A stretch of DNA of 48,435 nucleotides from Caryophanales bacterium (GCA_947459205.1 CANHCR010000017.1:1-48435); one strand, 5' to 3'. Shown: positions 1-8,658, counted from the stretch's first letter. The notes: generated from the letters alone by a model not told the origin. Made by a program: numbers and translations.

Positions 1-124
1 AGATTTGCCGCTGGCTTCCTTCAGATTCCGCCTCACGACAGACACCCTTGCCTTAAGCTATGGCTACTACTGCCTTCACCATTCGGGACTTGAACCCTAT
101 AGATAGCGCCCATGCTGGGCGCAC
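1..124 (-). mobile_element. Group IIC intron, 5' end (runs off the window)
   Basis: Read on the minus strand from 124, the sequence opens with GTGCGCCCAGCATGGGCGC, then CTATAGGG, GTTCAAGTCCCGAA, GCAAGGGTGTC and GGAATCTGAAGGAAGC. This closely matches, from memory, the start of domain I of bacterial group IIC introns of the Oceanobacillus iheyensis type. The intron begins just after the rho-independent terminator downstream of yutD (hairpin, T run, TTGTTGTT, then GTGCG), the known insertion preference of class C introns. The reverse transcriptase/maturase and domains II-VI would lie outside the window, so activity cannot be judged. Only the 5' boundary is visible. Confidence 0.85.
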
Positions 125-128
125 AACA

Positions 129-168
129 ACAAAAAGTGGTCATCCGAAAACGGATAACCACTTTTTTG
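129..168 (-). terminator. Rho-independent terminator after yutD; intron 5' exon
   Basis: The near-perfect stem AAAGTGGTcATCCG / CGGATaACCACTTT has a four-base loop, with A and T runs on its two sides, so it could work in both directions. It ends the minus-strand yutD/lipA side and is the 5' exon into which the group IIC intron is inserted. Confidence 0.9.
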
Positions 169-176
169 ATGCAATA

Positions 177-491
177 TTATTCTTCGTCCGCCGCTTGCTC
201 GTCCTCATCGCTACCATTCGTCGCTACTTTTTCGACGAGGAAGTACGCGCAACCAAAATTACAATATTCGTTGATGTAGTCTTGAAAATACGTGATTGAC
301 GACTCTTTGCTCGCCTGCGGGTTGTCTTCTTTGAAGAAGCCACGCAAACGAAGTTGATTAAAACCCCAGTCACCGGCGATGTAATCGTACCTTCCCAACA
401 CATCGCTATATCGGTCGCGGAACATTTCGTAATTCCAACCATCGCGGTGCTCTAAACGCACCTCATACACTTTATTTCCGACAATATGCAT
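177..491 (-). CDS. yutD: YutD-like family protein
   Basis: A 104-aa protein of the YutD-like family (B. subtilis YutD), function unknown. The visible family signature is the GWN start of the conserved block, the RYDYIAGDWGFNQLRLRGFF segment around residues 34-54, and the YCNFGCAYF motif around residues 76-85 with two conserved cysteines. The C-terminus is acidic (DEDEQAADEE). It lies 19 bases downstream of lipA on the same strand, and in Bacillus yutD sits in the same lipA/yunA/yunB neighbourhood, so cotranscription with lipA is likely. The ATG at 491 overlaps nothing and gives the usual family N-terminus. Any role in lipoylation is only suggested by position. Confidence 0.85.
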   Translation of the reverse strand: MHIVGNKVYEVRLEHRDGWNYEMFRDRYSDVLGRYDYIAGDWGFNQLRLRGFFKEDNPQASKESSITYFQDYINEYCNFGCAYFLVEKVATNGSDEDEQAADEE

Positions 492-510
492 GTAGACTCC
501 TCCACTTCCA

Positions 511-1386
511 CTATTCGCCTTTCGCTGATTTCACCTGCTCATGCGCGTGATACGAACTGCGCACAAGTGGCCCCGATTCGACATGACTGAAACCGCGTTT
601 CATGCCCTCTTCTTTCAGCATAGCGAACTCTTCGGGTGTATAAAATTTCTCAACATACAGGTGATGTTTTGACGGTTGCAAATACTGACCGATCGTCATG
701 ATGTTGCAGTCCACAGCGCGCAAATCGTCCATCGCCTGCAAAATTTCATCCCATTGCTCACCGACGCCGACCATAATGCTCGACTTGGTCGGAATGTCTG
801 GCGCGATCTCTTTCGAGCGGCGCAGCAGTTCAAGCGAACGATCGTACTTCGCTTTCGAACGAACGCGGTCCGACAATCGTTCAACCGTCTCAATATTGTG
901 GTTCAAAATGTCAGGTCGCGCCTGCAACACGGTCTCTAGTGACGTGCGATTGCCGAGAAAATCGGGGATGAGCACCTCGACGCTGCATAGCGGCATGCGC
1001 TTGCGAATGGCTGTAATTGTCGCTGCAAAAATACTCGATCCGCCGTCCGCCAAATCATCGCGTGCGACCGATGTCACCACGACATGACGCAACCCCATCT
1101 GCTCTGTCGCCTCTGCTACGCGCTCCGGTTCCTGCAAATCGAGCTCCGTCGGCAACCCTGAAGTGACGGCGCAAAAGCGGCATGCACGTGTGCAAATGTT
1201 ACCAAGAATCATGAACGTCGCCGTACGATTCGACCAGCATTCATAAATGTTCGGACATTTCGCTTCCTCGCACACCGTATGCAATGTCTTGCCACGCATC
1301 ATCGATTTCAATTCACGAAAATGTTCGCCTGTCTCGAGTTTAATGTTCAGCCACGAAGGTTTGCGCAGCATCTCTTTTTTTGCCAT
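511..1386 (-). CDS. lipA: Lipoyl synthase (radical SAM)
   Basis: LipA inserts two sulfur atoms into octanoyl groups on lipoyl domains of 2-oxoacid dehydrogenases and the glycine cleavage H protein. At 291 aa it has the normal length. All signatures are visible: the auxiliary [4Fe-4S] cluster motif [12 protein letters not shown] (residues about 39-50), the radical SAM motif CTRACRFC (about 65-72), the GG motif in LADGGSS, and the C-terminal RSSYHA with the serine that ligates the auxiliary cluster. The ATG at 1386 follows an AGGCAGG ribosome binding site at a suitable distance. It is followed by yutD on the same strand and is divergent from lytH, with about 145 bases between the two starts. 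Confidence 0.97.
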   Translation of the reverse strand: MAKKEMLRKPSWLNIKLETGEHFRELKSMMRGKTLHTVCEEAKCPNIYECWSNRTATFMILGNICTRACRFCAVTSGLPTELDLQEPERVAEATEQMGLRHVVVTSVARDDLADGGSSIFAATITAIRKRMPLCSVEVLIPDFLGNRTSLETVLQARPDILNHNIETVERLSDRVRSKAKYDRSLELLRRSKEIAPDIPTKSSIMVGVGEQWDEILQAMDDLRAVDCNIMTIGQYLQPSKHHLYVEKFYTPEEFAMLKEEGMKRGFSHVESGPLVRSSYHAHEQVKSAKGE

Positions 1387-1531
1387 TTGCTAAGCCTGCC
1401 TTGTCATCTGTTGATGCATGAATTATACCATAAAGCGTTACCGCCTGCATTATCCAAGTATAAAATGTATGGAGACATGCCACGCTACAGAGAATGTTTT
1501 AGATGAAACAAATAAGGAGGCGGAGTTTTGT

Positions 1532-2527
1532 ATGAAACGCAAATGGCTGCTCAGCTTGCTATGTTGTGCAATACTTTGTTTTTCGCTCAGTCCGCTGCAC
1601 GTCGCGGCGGCGAACACGGTGGAACAGCAAAATGCTGCAGACGAACGCATGCGGCTATACATCGGTGCGAGCGCCCTCAGCAATATTCCGTGGGAATATT
1701 TTGCCGCCATCGATCAATATGAGCGTACGATGAGCAAACTGCACAAACACGACCAAGACGAATCACTCATCGCCATCCGAGTTGCTGAACGCCGGTGGAG
1801 TGGTGCCTTTAATCCATCGGAAAATGACGAGAACGTGACCGCCATCCGTTTTTTTGACGGCTTCGGACGCGACGGAGACGGTGACGGACGTGCTGACCGC
1901 ACGAATGGTGCGGATACGCTGCAAGCGCTGGCCGAGTGGCTGATGCGTTACGGTGCCTCGGAGCAAGAACTGCGCATCGGATTATGGGACTATTACGAAA
2001 ATTTGCGCAGCGTACAGCGCATTATGCAATTTGCCGAAGTGTATCGCGCGTACCGGACGATCGACGTCCATGAGAGCGTATTTCCGTTGCCGGTCACGGC
2101 TCATTACACGTATCGGAGCACGTGGGGCGCGGCGCGCGGTTGGGGCGGCAGGCGCATCCACGAAGGCACCGACCTGTTTGCCCCATACGGCGTGCCCGTT
2201 CGCAGCACCAACTTCGGCGTGATTGAGACGATTGGTTGGAACAAATTTGGCGGTTGGCGCGTCGGCATTCGCGACATCAACAATGTCTATCATTACTTTG
2301 CCCATTTGTCCGGTTTCGAAAAAACGCTCGCAATTGGCGATACCGTCAAACCTGGGACAGTGGTCGGTTGGGTCGGCAGTTCTGGCTATGGACCGCCGGG
2401 CACTTCCGGCAAATTTCCTCCCCATCTGCACTACGGCACGTACCGCGACCACGGGATGAGCGATTGGGCATTTGACCCTTTTCCGAAGTTACGAGCGAGT
2501 GAGCGCGCTGAAAAGAGCAAGCGTTAA
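1532..2527 (+). CDS. lytH: M23 family peptidase, LytH/YunA-like
   Basis: A secreted M23 metallopeptidase of 331 aa. The gene context (yunB convergent, lipA/yutD divergent) matches B. subtilis lytH/yunA, whose product is a sporulation L-Ala-D-Glu endopeptidase that trims spore cortex peptides. The longer frame starts at 1418, but AAGGAGG at 1514-1520 places the start at ATG 1532, giving the signal peptide MKRKWLLSLLCCAILCFS. An alpha-helical N-terminal half carries a DGDGDGRAD loop. The C-terminal peptidase domain shows the Zn ligands HEGTD (H..xD) and, near the end, HLHYG (HxH). The stop lies 3 bases from the convergent yunB stop. Confidence 0.88.
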   Translation: MKRKWLLSLLCCAILCFSLSPLHVAAANTVEQQNAADERMRLYIGASALSNIPWEYFAAIDQYERTMSKLHKHDQDESLIAIRVAERRWSGAFNPSENDENVTAIRFFDGFGRDGDGDGRADRTNGADTLQALAEWLMRYGASEQELRIGLWDYYENLRSVQRIMQFAEVYRAYRTIDVHESVFPLPVTAHYTYRSTWGAARGWGGRRIHEGTDLFAPYGVPVRSTNFGVIETIGWNKFGGWRVGIRDINNVYHYFAHLSGFEKTLAIGDTVKPGTVVGWVGSSGYGPPGTSGKFPPHLHYGTYRDHGMSDWAFDPFPKLRASERAEKSKR

Positions 2528-2530
2528 CGA

Positions 2531-3217
2531 TTACTCGTTCGGGATAAACGGCACTGGCAAGCGAGTCGTTGGTTTTTGGTTCATGTAATATTGCGGCACC
2601 TCGCCATTAAACACGGCGTACGTAAGCGGAATGCGCGTCTCAATCTGTGCGCTGGCGGAATCAAACCCGACCAACACCCGCACCTCCGCTTGAACCGTCA
2701 CAAATACTTCGAGCATCATCGTATTGATGCCGGCTTCCTTCCACTCGCTGCCCATTTCCGCACGGACGATTCCCGCGGGCATGAGTGTCAACTTGATGCT
2801 CGGACCGAACTGGGCGATTAACGAACTGTCGAGCAACATGCCGAGCGGCACTTCTTCCGGCACTTGCTGCATCTTAGCGAGCGTCTGTTCGACGACGCGA
2901 ATGCAGTCTGCGGTCATTTGAGCGTGGGCGCGCCGATTGAACACGGCACCGCTGACGCGACCGTCCGGGTCGGTTTTCCATTCCATCAGTTCAGTGAAAC
3001 GTTCCGACTGCGCTACCTGCTGCGTAATCGCCAAGTTTATCGCTTGCGTCGCCATCTGCTTCAGTCGAATGGTCGCCACATAGCGAAGGGCTGGTTGCAA
3101 TGACTGATCAAACCAAAAGATCAAAGTCGCGACGACCAGCACCACCATAATGATGGCAAAAAAACGTTTGCGTACACGACGGCGTTTGGTCCCCCGCATT
3201 TTCTGTCGCACGGTCAT
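2531..3217 (-). CDS. yunB: Sporulation protein YunB
   Basis: YunB is a conserved membrane-anchored protein of spore-formers with a role in sporulation in B. subtilis; its biochemical role is unknown. A basic N-terminus (KRRRVRKR) is followed by one membrane segment (FFAIIMVVLVVATLIFWF) and an extracytoplasmic domain ending in PTTRLPVPFIPNE. The family feature ALRYVATIRLKQMATQAIN after the membrane span is present. The start is uncertain: ATG 3217 has GGGAG very close upstream, and ATGs at 3226 and 3241 are in frame; the open frame further upstream runs into a terminator, so it is not coding. From 3217 it is 228 aa. Convergent with lytH, as in related genomes. Confidence 0.82.
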   Translation of the reverse strand: MTVRQKMRGTKRRRVRKRFFAIIMVVLVVATLIFWFDQSLQPALRYVATIRLKQMATQAINLAITQQVAQSERFTELMEWKTDPDGRVSGAVFNRRAHAQMTADCIRVVEQTLAKMQQVPEEVPLGMLLDSSLIAQFGPSIKLTLMPAGIVRAEMGSEWKEAGINTMMLEVFVTVQAEVRVLVGFDSASAQIETRIPLTYAVFNGEVPQYYMNQKPTTRLPVPFIPNE

Positions 3218-3242
3218 CGCTCCCATAGGCCAAACTTTCATA

Positions 3243-3283
3243 AAAAACAAACAAAGCGCCATAACCGAAGTTATGACGCGCTT
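3243..3283 (-). terminator. Rho-independent terminator after the RNA methyltransferase
   Basis: Read on the minus strand, the hairpin AAGCGCgtCATAAC / GTTATGGCGCTT (two-base bulge) is followed by TGTTTGTTTTTT. It separates the ktr/methyltransferase unit from yunB. Confidence 0.75.
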
Positions 3284-3311
3284 CCGATTTTTATGAAAAA
3301 TTTGAACGCCG

Positions 3312-4106
3312 CTACAATGAACGCCGCTGACGATACGCCTCGTAAAGCAGCACGGTCGCAGCCATTGCCACATTCAGCGATTCCGTTTGACCGCTCATCG
3401 GGATGTACACATTTTGCGACGCTACTGCCACAATTTCAGGCGATACGCCGCTCCCTTCGTTGCCGACGACGAGCCAAGAGCGTTCTCGCCAATCGACATC
3501 ATACATGGTCGCACCACCCTCGAGAGCCGCAACCAATACCTGTGTCCCTGATGAACGCACCTGTTGTAGCAAATGTACCAACTCCGACGTCTTCGTCAGT
3601 TGCAACACCGGCACTTGAAACAGCGCCCCCATCGTCGCTCGCACCGTCTTTGGCGCATACAAATCAGCGCACCCCGGACCCAATATGACAGCGTCGACGC
3701 CGACAGCCGCCGCCGAGCGAATCATCGTACCTATGTTGCCAGGATCTTGCACGCCATCGGCGACAAGTACCCATGGTGCGCTCAACAGCGAATCGGCAAC
3801 GGGTTCAACCATGTGCGCAACGGCCACCACAGCTTGCGGCGTTTTCGTCGAACAGCATTTCGCTAGCACCGGCTCGCTTACCGCAATCCAGCGCCGGTCG
3901 TCTTTCCAAGGTGTCAACTCCGCGGGAATACCTCGTTCGAGCGAATAAAGAAGCGTTTCCAGTGGCACATCAGCGAGCAACGCCTCTTTGACGAGATGCA
4001 CACCCTCAAGTAGGTAGCGATGTTGTTCGTTGCGCCCCTTTTTTTCGAGTAACCCCGCCCAACTTTTTACACGCGGATTTTGTACAGATACAATCTCTCC
4101 GTTCAT
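3312..4106 (-). CDS. SpoU/TrmH-family RNA methyltransferase
   Basis: A SAM-dependent 2'-O-ribose methyltransferase of the SPOUT/TrmH family, probably acting on rRNA (like B. subtilis YsgA); the target nucleotide cannot be told from sequence. From ATG 4106 it is 264 aa. Residues 1-100 form the substrate-binding domain (NPRVKSWAGLLEKKGR, YLLEGVHLVKEAL). The knotted catalytic domain shows motif 1 (DPGNIGTMIRSAAA), motif 2 (WLVVGNEGSGVSPE) and motif 3 (IPMSGQTESLNVAMAATV). An upstream in-frame ATG at 4172 was rejected because ATG 4106 gives the typical N-terminus and lies 4 bases after the stop of the K+ regulator gene, suggesting translational coupling. Confidence 0.93.
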   Translation of the reverse strand: MNGEIVSVQNPRVKSWAGLLEKKGRNEQHRYLLEGVHLVKEALLADVPLETLLYSLERGIPAELTPWKDDRRWIAVSEPVLAKCCSTKTPQAVVAVAHMVEPVADSLLSAPWVLVADGVQDPGNIGTMIRSAAAVGVDAVILGPGCADLYAPKTVRATMGALFQVPVLQLTKTSELVHLLQQVRSSGTQVLVAALEGGATMYDVDWRERSWLVVGNEGSGVSPEIVAVASQNVYIPMSGQTESLNVAMAATVLLYEAYRQRRSL

Positions 4107-4110
4107 CGCG

Positions 4111-4821
4111 CTACTCCAAATCCAACATAAACGTTTCCAGCAAATCAATCTGTTCGTTACTTCCTGCCACAATCAACGAATGACTGACATCGATGAGTTC
4201 CTCGCCGCTCACCACCAACTGCACATTCGCCTGACTGCTGAGCGCAATCACGTTGCATTGGAACCGTTCGCGAATTCGCAAGTCGCGCACCGTACGCCCG
4301 ATGACTTTCGCTGTCGCTTTGATCGTCACAATCGCGCAATCACCGCTCAACTCGAGCGAGTTCAGCATGTTATCGCTACTCGTCAAACTGCGCACCAACT
4401 GGTAGGCAGCATCAAACTCAGGGAAAATCACGAGGTCAACGCCGATTCGCTCCAGCAAACGTCCGTGCAATGATGTTTGCGCCTTCGCAATCACCCGTGG
4501 GATGCCAAGTTCCTTAAGGTTGATGGCCGTCAAAATGTTGGCCTGTATGTCGCCGCCAATCGCTACAATCGCTACTTCTGCCTCTTTCACATCAATACTG
4601 CGTAACGCCACTTCGTTCGTTGAATCCACTTCATGAATGTGATTGAATTCTTCCACAACTCGGTCGGGCAAATTTTGCAAATGTCTGCGGTTGCTGTCGA
4701 CGAGAATGACGCTGAATCCCTTCTCGATCAACTTATCCGCCACTGCGGAACCAAACCGACCCAAACCGATGACGCAAACCGTCGTCCCTTCGGCAATCCG
4801 AAAATTGCTTATCACGTGCAT
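4111..4821 (-). CDS. KtrA/TrkA-type potassium uptake regulatory subunit
   Basis: A cytoplasmic gating ring subunit (RCK/KTN) for a Ktr or Trk K+ channel. The Rossmann fold nucleotide loop VIGLGRFGSAVADKL is near residue 16, followed by the acidic residue after beta-2 (ILVDSN), AIGGDIQANI and RVIAKA; the TrkA-C domain occupies about residues 150-235. Length (about 236 aa) fits KtrA/KtrC. No membrane subunit gene is next to it. The start is ambiguous: GAGGAG lies only 2 bases from ATG 4821 but 8 from GTG 4815, so translation may begin at 4815. It is coupled to the RNA methyltransferase gene (4-base gap). Confidence 0.9.
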   Translation of the reverse strand: MHVISNFRIAEGTTVCVIGLGRFGSAVADKLIEKGFSVILVDSNRRHLQNLPDRVVEEFNHIHEVDSTNEVALRSIDVKEAEVAIVAIGGDIQANILTAINLKELGIPRVIAKAQTSLHGRLLERIGVDLVIFPEFDAAYQLVRSLTSSDNMLNSLELSGDCAIVTIKATAKVIGRTVRDLRIRERFQCNVIALSSQANVQLVVSGEELIDVSHSLIVAGSNEQIDLLETFMLDLE

Positions 4822-4914
4822 CACTCCTCGTATTTTTCACGGCTATTATATCACAATCGTGGGAAACTTTTTCCTGTTAATTTCGTTATATATAGCAAAA
4901 GGAGCGTGAATGTG

Positions 4915-5409
4915 ATGAACAAGTCGAAAACGTTGTACCATACGGCTGTGGTGTTAAGCGTCACCGCCATCATTTTGCTAACGATGATGGCTTGCAGCGA
5001 GCAGCAACCCGCGATTGAAAAACCAGTAGAAAAAGAAAAATCCACGGAGACGCCGAAACAAGCAGGTACTCCAAAGGAATCGGCAAAAATAATGGCGCCC
5101 ATAATCATCAACGAACCCATCTATGACACAATGGTCGACGGCCCGTTCCTCGTCAAAGGCGATACGAACGATGCTGACGGCATGATCTACTACACGTTTG
5201 ACGACGGACACAACGTCTTGGCGAGCGGTAGCATCGAAGCCAAAGAATCGGCAGATGGGCGAAAAACGTTCGAATTTGCGTTAGCGTTCGAGAAGCCGAC
5301 CAGTCCTTACGGCATTTTGGCGATGTACGGTGAAAATCCTGATGACGGAAATGCAACCCCGCTGTTTGACACTAGGGTGCAGTTTCCGATGGAATTTTTA
5401 GCGGACTAG
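4915..5409 (+). CDS. Lipoprotein with Gmad2-like immunoglobulin domain
   Basis: A 164-aa predicted lipoprotein: N-terminal membrane segment VVLSVTAIILLTMMAC with the lipobox cysteine at residue 24, a Glu/Lys/Pro-rich linker, then a domain of about 100 residues (IIINEPIYDTMVDGPFLVKG, then FEFALAFEKP, then VQFPMEF) that resembles Gmad2, the immunoglobulin-like domain of spore germination and sporulation proteins. The upstream AAAGGAG (4898-4904) is 10 bases from ATG 4915; GTG 4912 is also possible. It is divergent from the K+ regulator and upstream of psd. The Gmad2 assignment rests on pattern only, so function is inferred. Confidence 0.78.
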   Translation: MNKSKTLYHTAVVLSVTAIILLTMMACSEQQPAIEKPVEKEKSTETPKQAGTPKESAKIMAPIIINEPIYDTMVDGPFLVKGDTNDADGMIYYTFDDGHNVLASGSIEAKESADGRKTFEFALAFEKPTSPYGILAMYGENPDDGNATPLFDTRVQFPMEFLAD

Positions 5410-5476
5410 TAGCAAAAAATCCGAGTATGTGGCAAAATATTGGCATGCCATTTTTGTCGGAGAGGACTTTGAACGA

Positions 5477-6298
5477 ATGACTGCATTTTTTAAGTTGCTG
5501 ACTGAATTATCATCACGAAAGACCGTTTCACGCCTGACTGGCCGTTTGGCAAAATCACGCTTGAGCAAGTTGCTGATCGCGCGCTTCGCCAAAACGTATC
5601 GCATCGATGTAAGCGAGGCTGAACGTCCGCTTGCGTCGTACCGCACCTTGAACGAATTTTTCACACGCCGTCTAAAGCCTAGGGCGCGCCCGCTTGATGC
5701 GACGCCGGATGCAATTCTCAGCCCGGTCGATGCGGTCATTACTGGGATTGGCCCGATTACCGACGGCATGATGCTCAGTGTCAAAGGTCAAGATTATACG
5801 GTTAGCGAGATGCTCCAAGACGAAAGCCGTGCGCAGCAGTTCCAAAACGGCTTCTTTTTCGTGCTTTACTTGAGCCCGCGCGATTATCACCGGATTCATG
5901 TGCCAGTGAGTGGTACGATTCGTGAGAAGCGCCATTTGCCAGGCAAAGTGTACCCGGTCAATGAGTTCGGCCTGACGAAAATGACGCGCGTGCTCAGCCG
6001 CAATGAGCGCCTCATTTCTTATATTCGTCCAGAGATTGATGGTGCTGAGGGATCGGAACTTGAAGTGGCTGTAGTCAAAGTCGGTGCGCTCAATGTCAGC
6101 AGCATCCAATACGTCACGCCATTGCCGGACAAAGTCGCAAGCGGCGATGAACTAGCTTATTTCGAATTTGGTTCGACGATTGTCTTGCTGATTGAAGGCA
6201 GTCGTTTTCAAGCAGACGCGTCGCTGCAAGTCGGTAGCGCAGTCAAAATGGGAGAACGTTTGGGTATTTTCATTCAAGAGGACAACCAACGCGCATGA
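5477..6298 (+). CDS. psd: Phosphatidylserine decarboxylase proenzyme
   Basis: Converts phosphatidylserine to phosphatidylethanolamine in the membrane. It is 273 aa from ATG 5477. The catalytic triad elements are visible: Asp in LSPVDA, His in YHRIHVP, and the self-cleavage site FEFGSTIVLL, where the FGST serine becomes the pyruvoyl group. The N-terminus MTAFFKLLTELSSRKTVSRL resembles Bacillus Psd. A longer frame opens at GTG 5429, but GGAGAGGA (5459-5466) supports 5477. The stop overlaps the MFS gene by 4 bases (ATGA), so the two are cotranscribed. No pssA is visible nearby. Confidence 0.95.
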   Translation: MTAFFKLLTELSSRKTVSRLTGRLAKSRLSKLLIARFAKTYRIDVSEAERPLASYRTLNEFFTRRLKPRARPLDATPDAILSPVDAVITGIGPITDGMMLSVKGQDYTVSEMLQDESRAQQFQNGFFFVLYLSPRDYHRIHVPVSGTIREKRHLPGKVYPVNEFGLTKMTRVLSRNERLISYIRPEIDGAEGSELEVAVVKVGALNVSSIQYVTPLPDKVASGDELAYFEFGSTIVLLIEGSRFQADASLQVGSAVKMGERLGIFIQEDNQRA

Positions 6299-7488
6299 AC
6301 AACGTCACAATTTATGGGATTTTATTTCTCATCAGCATCATCCATTTGTTAAATGATACGTTTCAGGCGGTAATTCCTGCGATTTATCCGATTTTGCAAT
6401 CGTCGATGACTCTTAGCAATACGGAGATTGGAATGATTGGCTTCGCTTTGAATATTACCGCATCACTTATGCAACCGGCAGTTGGCGCATATACGGACCG
6501 TCGTCCGATGCCCTATTCGTTGCCGCTCGGCATGGGGGCGACTATGGTCGGTATGGTTGGTTTGGCGTTCGCGCCGAATCTGCTGTGGGTCATTGTGAGC
6601 GTGATGTGCGTCGGCGTCGGTTCGGCGATTTTCCACCCGGAAAGCTCACGCGTCGTCAATCTTGCAGCCGGGCAACGGCGCGGTTTGGCGCAATCGATTT
6701 TTCAGGTGGGTGGCAATACGGGACAGGCGCTCGCGCCGGTACTGACGGTGCTCATATTCGTACCGTTCGGACAATTCGGTGCGATTGCTTTCGCTTTCGT
6801 CGCCGTGATTGCGATCCTCGGATTACTCCGTGTCGCGCGTTGGTACAAACAGGCGCTCGCGGCACGTAAGGCGGAACGAAAAAATGTGCAGTCGCATGTT
6901 CTGCAACCGCACATTACTCGAAAACTATATATCGCTCTCACAATCATCGTGCTATTCGTGTTCGCAAGATCGTTTTACTACACGGGCATCGCCGCGTTTT
7001 ATCCGCTTTATTTGCTTGATGTGTATGAGATTAGCGTCAGCCAAGTACAGCTCTATTCCTTCTTGTTTCTTGGTGCCGGCGCACTCAGTACGTTTCTCGG
7101 CGGACCGATTTCCGACCGCATCGGGCGCAAGCGTGTCATCGTCTTTTCGATGGTCGCAGCCTTGCCGCTCGCTTTTCTGCTACCATACGCCGGACTCGGT
7201 TGGGCAATCCCGCTCTGCTTTGTACTCGGCTTCACGACGCTCGCCAGTTTCTCCGTCACCGTCGTCTATGCGCAGGACTTATTCCCGCGCCACATCGGCA
7301 CGATGAGCGGGCTCGTCGTCGGCTTCGCCTTCGGCATGGGCGCCATCTCATCGTTGCTTTTCGGTTGGCTTGCCGATGTGTACAGTTTGCAGTTCGTCAT
7401 GCAACTCAGCAGTTGGTTGCCGTTGCTCGGTTCGGTCGCGCTCTTTTTACCCGCCGACGAAACGTTACGCCAATGGAACCGTTCGTAG
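6295..7488 (+). CDS. MFS exporter, fosmidomycin resistance (Fsr) family
   Basis: A 397-aa, 12-helix major facilitator of the Fsr type. Family-specific segments are HLLNDTFQAVIPAIYPIL in helix 1, FHPESSRVVNLAAGQRRGLA at the loop after helix 4, and FQVGGNTGQALAPVL in helix 5. A second MFS signature, GGPISDRIGRKRV, follows helix 8. Fsr proteins export drugs such as fosmidomycin in E. coli; the natural substrate here is unknown. It is translationally coupled to psd (ATGA overlap). There is a convergent 20-base gap to the next gene and no clear terminator between them. Confidence 0.88.
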   Translation: MNNVTIYGILFLISIIHLLNDTFQAVIPAIYPILQSSMTLSNTEIGMIGFALNITASLMQPAVGAYTDRRPMPYSLPLGMGATMVGMVGLAFAPNLLWVIVSVMCVGVGSAIFHPESSRVVNLAAGQRRGLAQSIFQVGGNTGQALAPVLTVLIFVPFGQFGAIAFAFVAVIAILGLLRVARWYKQALAARKAERKNVQSHVLQPHITRKLYIALTIIVLFVFARSFYYTGIAAFYPLYLLDVYEISVSQVQLYSFLFLGAGALSTFLGGPISDRIGRKRVIVFSMVAALPLAFLLPYAGLGWAIPLCFVLGFTTLASFSVTVVYAQDLFPRHIGTMSGLVVGFAFGMGAISSLLFGWLADVYSLQFVMQLSSWLPLLGSVALFLPADETLRQWNRS

Positions 7489-7508
7489 TGTGTGGAAGTC
7501 AACGATAA

Positions 7509-8492
7509 CTATTTCTTTACATCTATCACAAACGGAACGACCAGGCGTTTTCCTTGATGTTGGAACTCGCCCCACAGTTTGTATTTGCCTTCTTTCTCGA
7601 AGATGGCACTAAAACTGGCTTTCGGTCCGCGCTGTTTATCGTCAATGGGATGCGTATGAATGTACTCCGAAGTATCTTCGCTGACGAGAATCACATGTCC
7701 GACAGCACCTAAATACGGTTGTAAATCAGTAACATCAGCGCCGCTCGCCGCATCTTTAAAAGTAAACGTCAAGTTCGCCTCTTTGCCGACTTTTAAATCC
7801 GTCGCAGAGAGGCTTATTTTTTTGCCTTCCACTGTCATCGTTTCCTTGTCATTGACCACCAAGTTCGGCGGATCAAGCGGTGGTGCAGGTGGCGCCGTTT
7901 TCGGGTCTTTATGTTTTGCTACGACTTCCGGCTCACGCACGATCACTTCCGCATACTCGTTGATCCAACCTTGCGATTTGGAGCGAGCATCAACAAAAAT
8001 CTTGTACGTCGTCGCACGTTTCAAATCCATGTTGACGTTGAACATGCCGTCCGCCGCCATCTCCGGATGATAGTGAAAGAAATCGCGCAAATCTTTGCTG
8101 ACGACAATCGTGTGCATCTTTTTCTCATGATACAGTTCATAATCAGTAATTACTTCTTCCGTTTTGTGATCAGCGAAGCGGAAATTCAATCCGACCGGTT
8201 CACTAGTCACCGGCGGCGATTTCGTCAGGCGCCAGTATGGCTTGACGATTGTCGGTTGTTCCGGCTTCTTCACTTCGTCCTTTTTTTTGCTGTCACCGTG
8301 ATCGTGCTTGCTGTGGTCTTCGGTCGCTGCTTTCTCTTTCTTGTCAGTTCCTAGTCCGCCAAAATACCAAACACCGACTGCTAGACCCGCCAACAGCACG
8401 ACACCCAGCGGAATCATCCATTTCAGCCTACTACGACGTTTCGCCTTCGTCGTACGCAGTTCAGTGGTACCGCGTCTATTACTTTCTCCCAT
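7509..8492 (-). CDS. Membrane-anchored His-rich protein with two repeated metal-binding-like domains
   Basis: A 327-aa protein with a basic N-terminus, one transmembrane helix (WMIPLGVVLLAGLAVGVWYF) and an outside part. A His/Asp/Lys-rich linker (DHSKHDHGDSKKKD) is followed by two beta-rich domains of about 100 aa that repeat the same motif: KKMHTIVVSKDLRDFFHYHPE in the first and VGHVILVSEDTSEYIHTHP in the second. The xHxHP motif occurs in YtkA/FixH-like and copper-associated secreted proteins, which suggests metal (perhaps Cu) binding; that is inference. ATG 8492 lies 11 bases after AAGGAG; a GTG at 8504 overlaps the ribosome site and was rejected. No copper ATPase or CopZ is adjacent. Confidence 0.75.
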   Translation of the reverse strand: MGESNRRGTTELRTTKAKRRSRLKWMIPLGVVLLAGLAVGVWYFGGLGTDKKEKAATEDHSKHDHGDSKKKDEVKKPEQPTIVKPYWRLTKSPPVTSEPVGLNFRFADHKTEEVITDYELYHEKKMHTIVVSKDLRDFFHYHPEMAADGMFNVNMDLKRATTYKIFVDARSKSQGWINEYAEVIVREPEVVAKHKDPKTAPPAPPLDPPNLVVNDKETMTVEGKKISLSATDLKVGKEANLTFTFKDAASGADVTDLQPYLGAVGHVILVSEDTSEYIHTHPIDDKQRGPKASFSAIFEKEGKYKLWGEFQHQGKRLVVPFVIDVKK

Positions 8493-8581
8493 CGTTCGAA
8501 CCACTCCTTATGTAAATTTGCCACAATATGATTATACGTCACCAAGCACAAAAAAAAAATATCCAAGCGCACTGTTTTTCC

Positions 8582-8610
8582 ATGACGTCTACCTCGCAAA
8601 ATGTTATAAT
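8582..8610 (+). promoter_or_regulatory. SigA-type promoter for the aminotransferase
   Basis: The -35 box ATGACG (8582-8587), a 17-base spacer and a perfect -10 box TATAAT (8605-8610) lie about 50 bases before the aminotransferase start at 8659. Confidence 0.65.
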
Positions 8611-8658
8611 ATTCGATGGACTTTATCTCGCAAACACGTACATGGAAGGATGGACATA

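Noticed and set aside
60-299. Plus-strand frame of 79 codons at the left edge
   Set aside because: It crosses the group IIC intron 5' end, the terminator hairpin and antisense yutD; no ribosome site and no protein-like composition.
1418-1531. Upstream extension of the LytH gene
   Set aside because: AAGGAGG at 1514-1520 and a clean signal peptide fix the start at 1532.
4633-4914. Upstream extension of the Gmad2 lipoprotein frame
   Set aside because: This stretch is antisense to the K+ regulator gene; the lipoprotein signal peptide and AAAGGAG site start the gene at 4915.
8308-8658. Upstream extension of the aminotransferase frame
   Set aside because: It overlaps the divergent His-rich protein gene and the promoter; GGAAGGA places the start at 8659.
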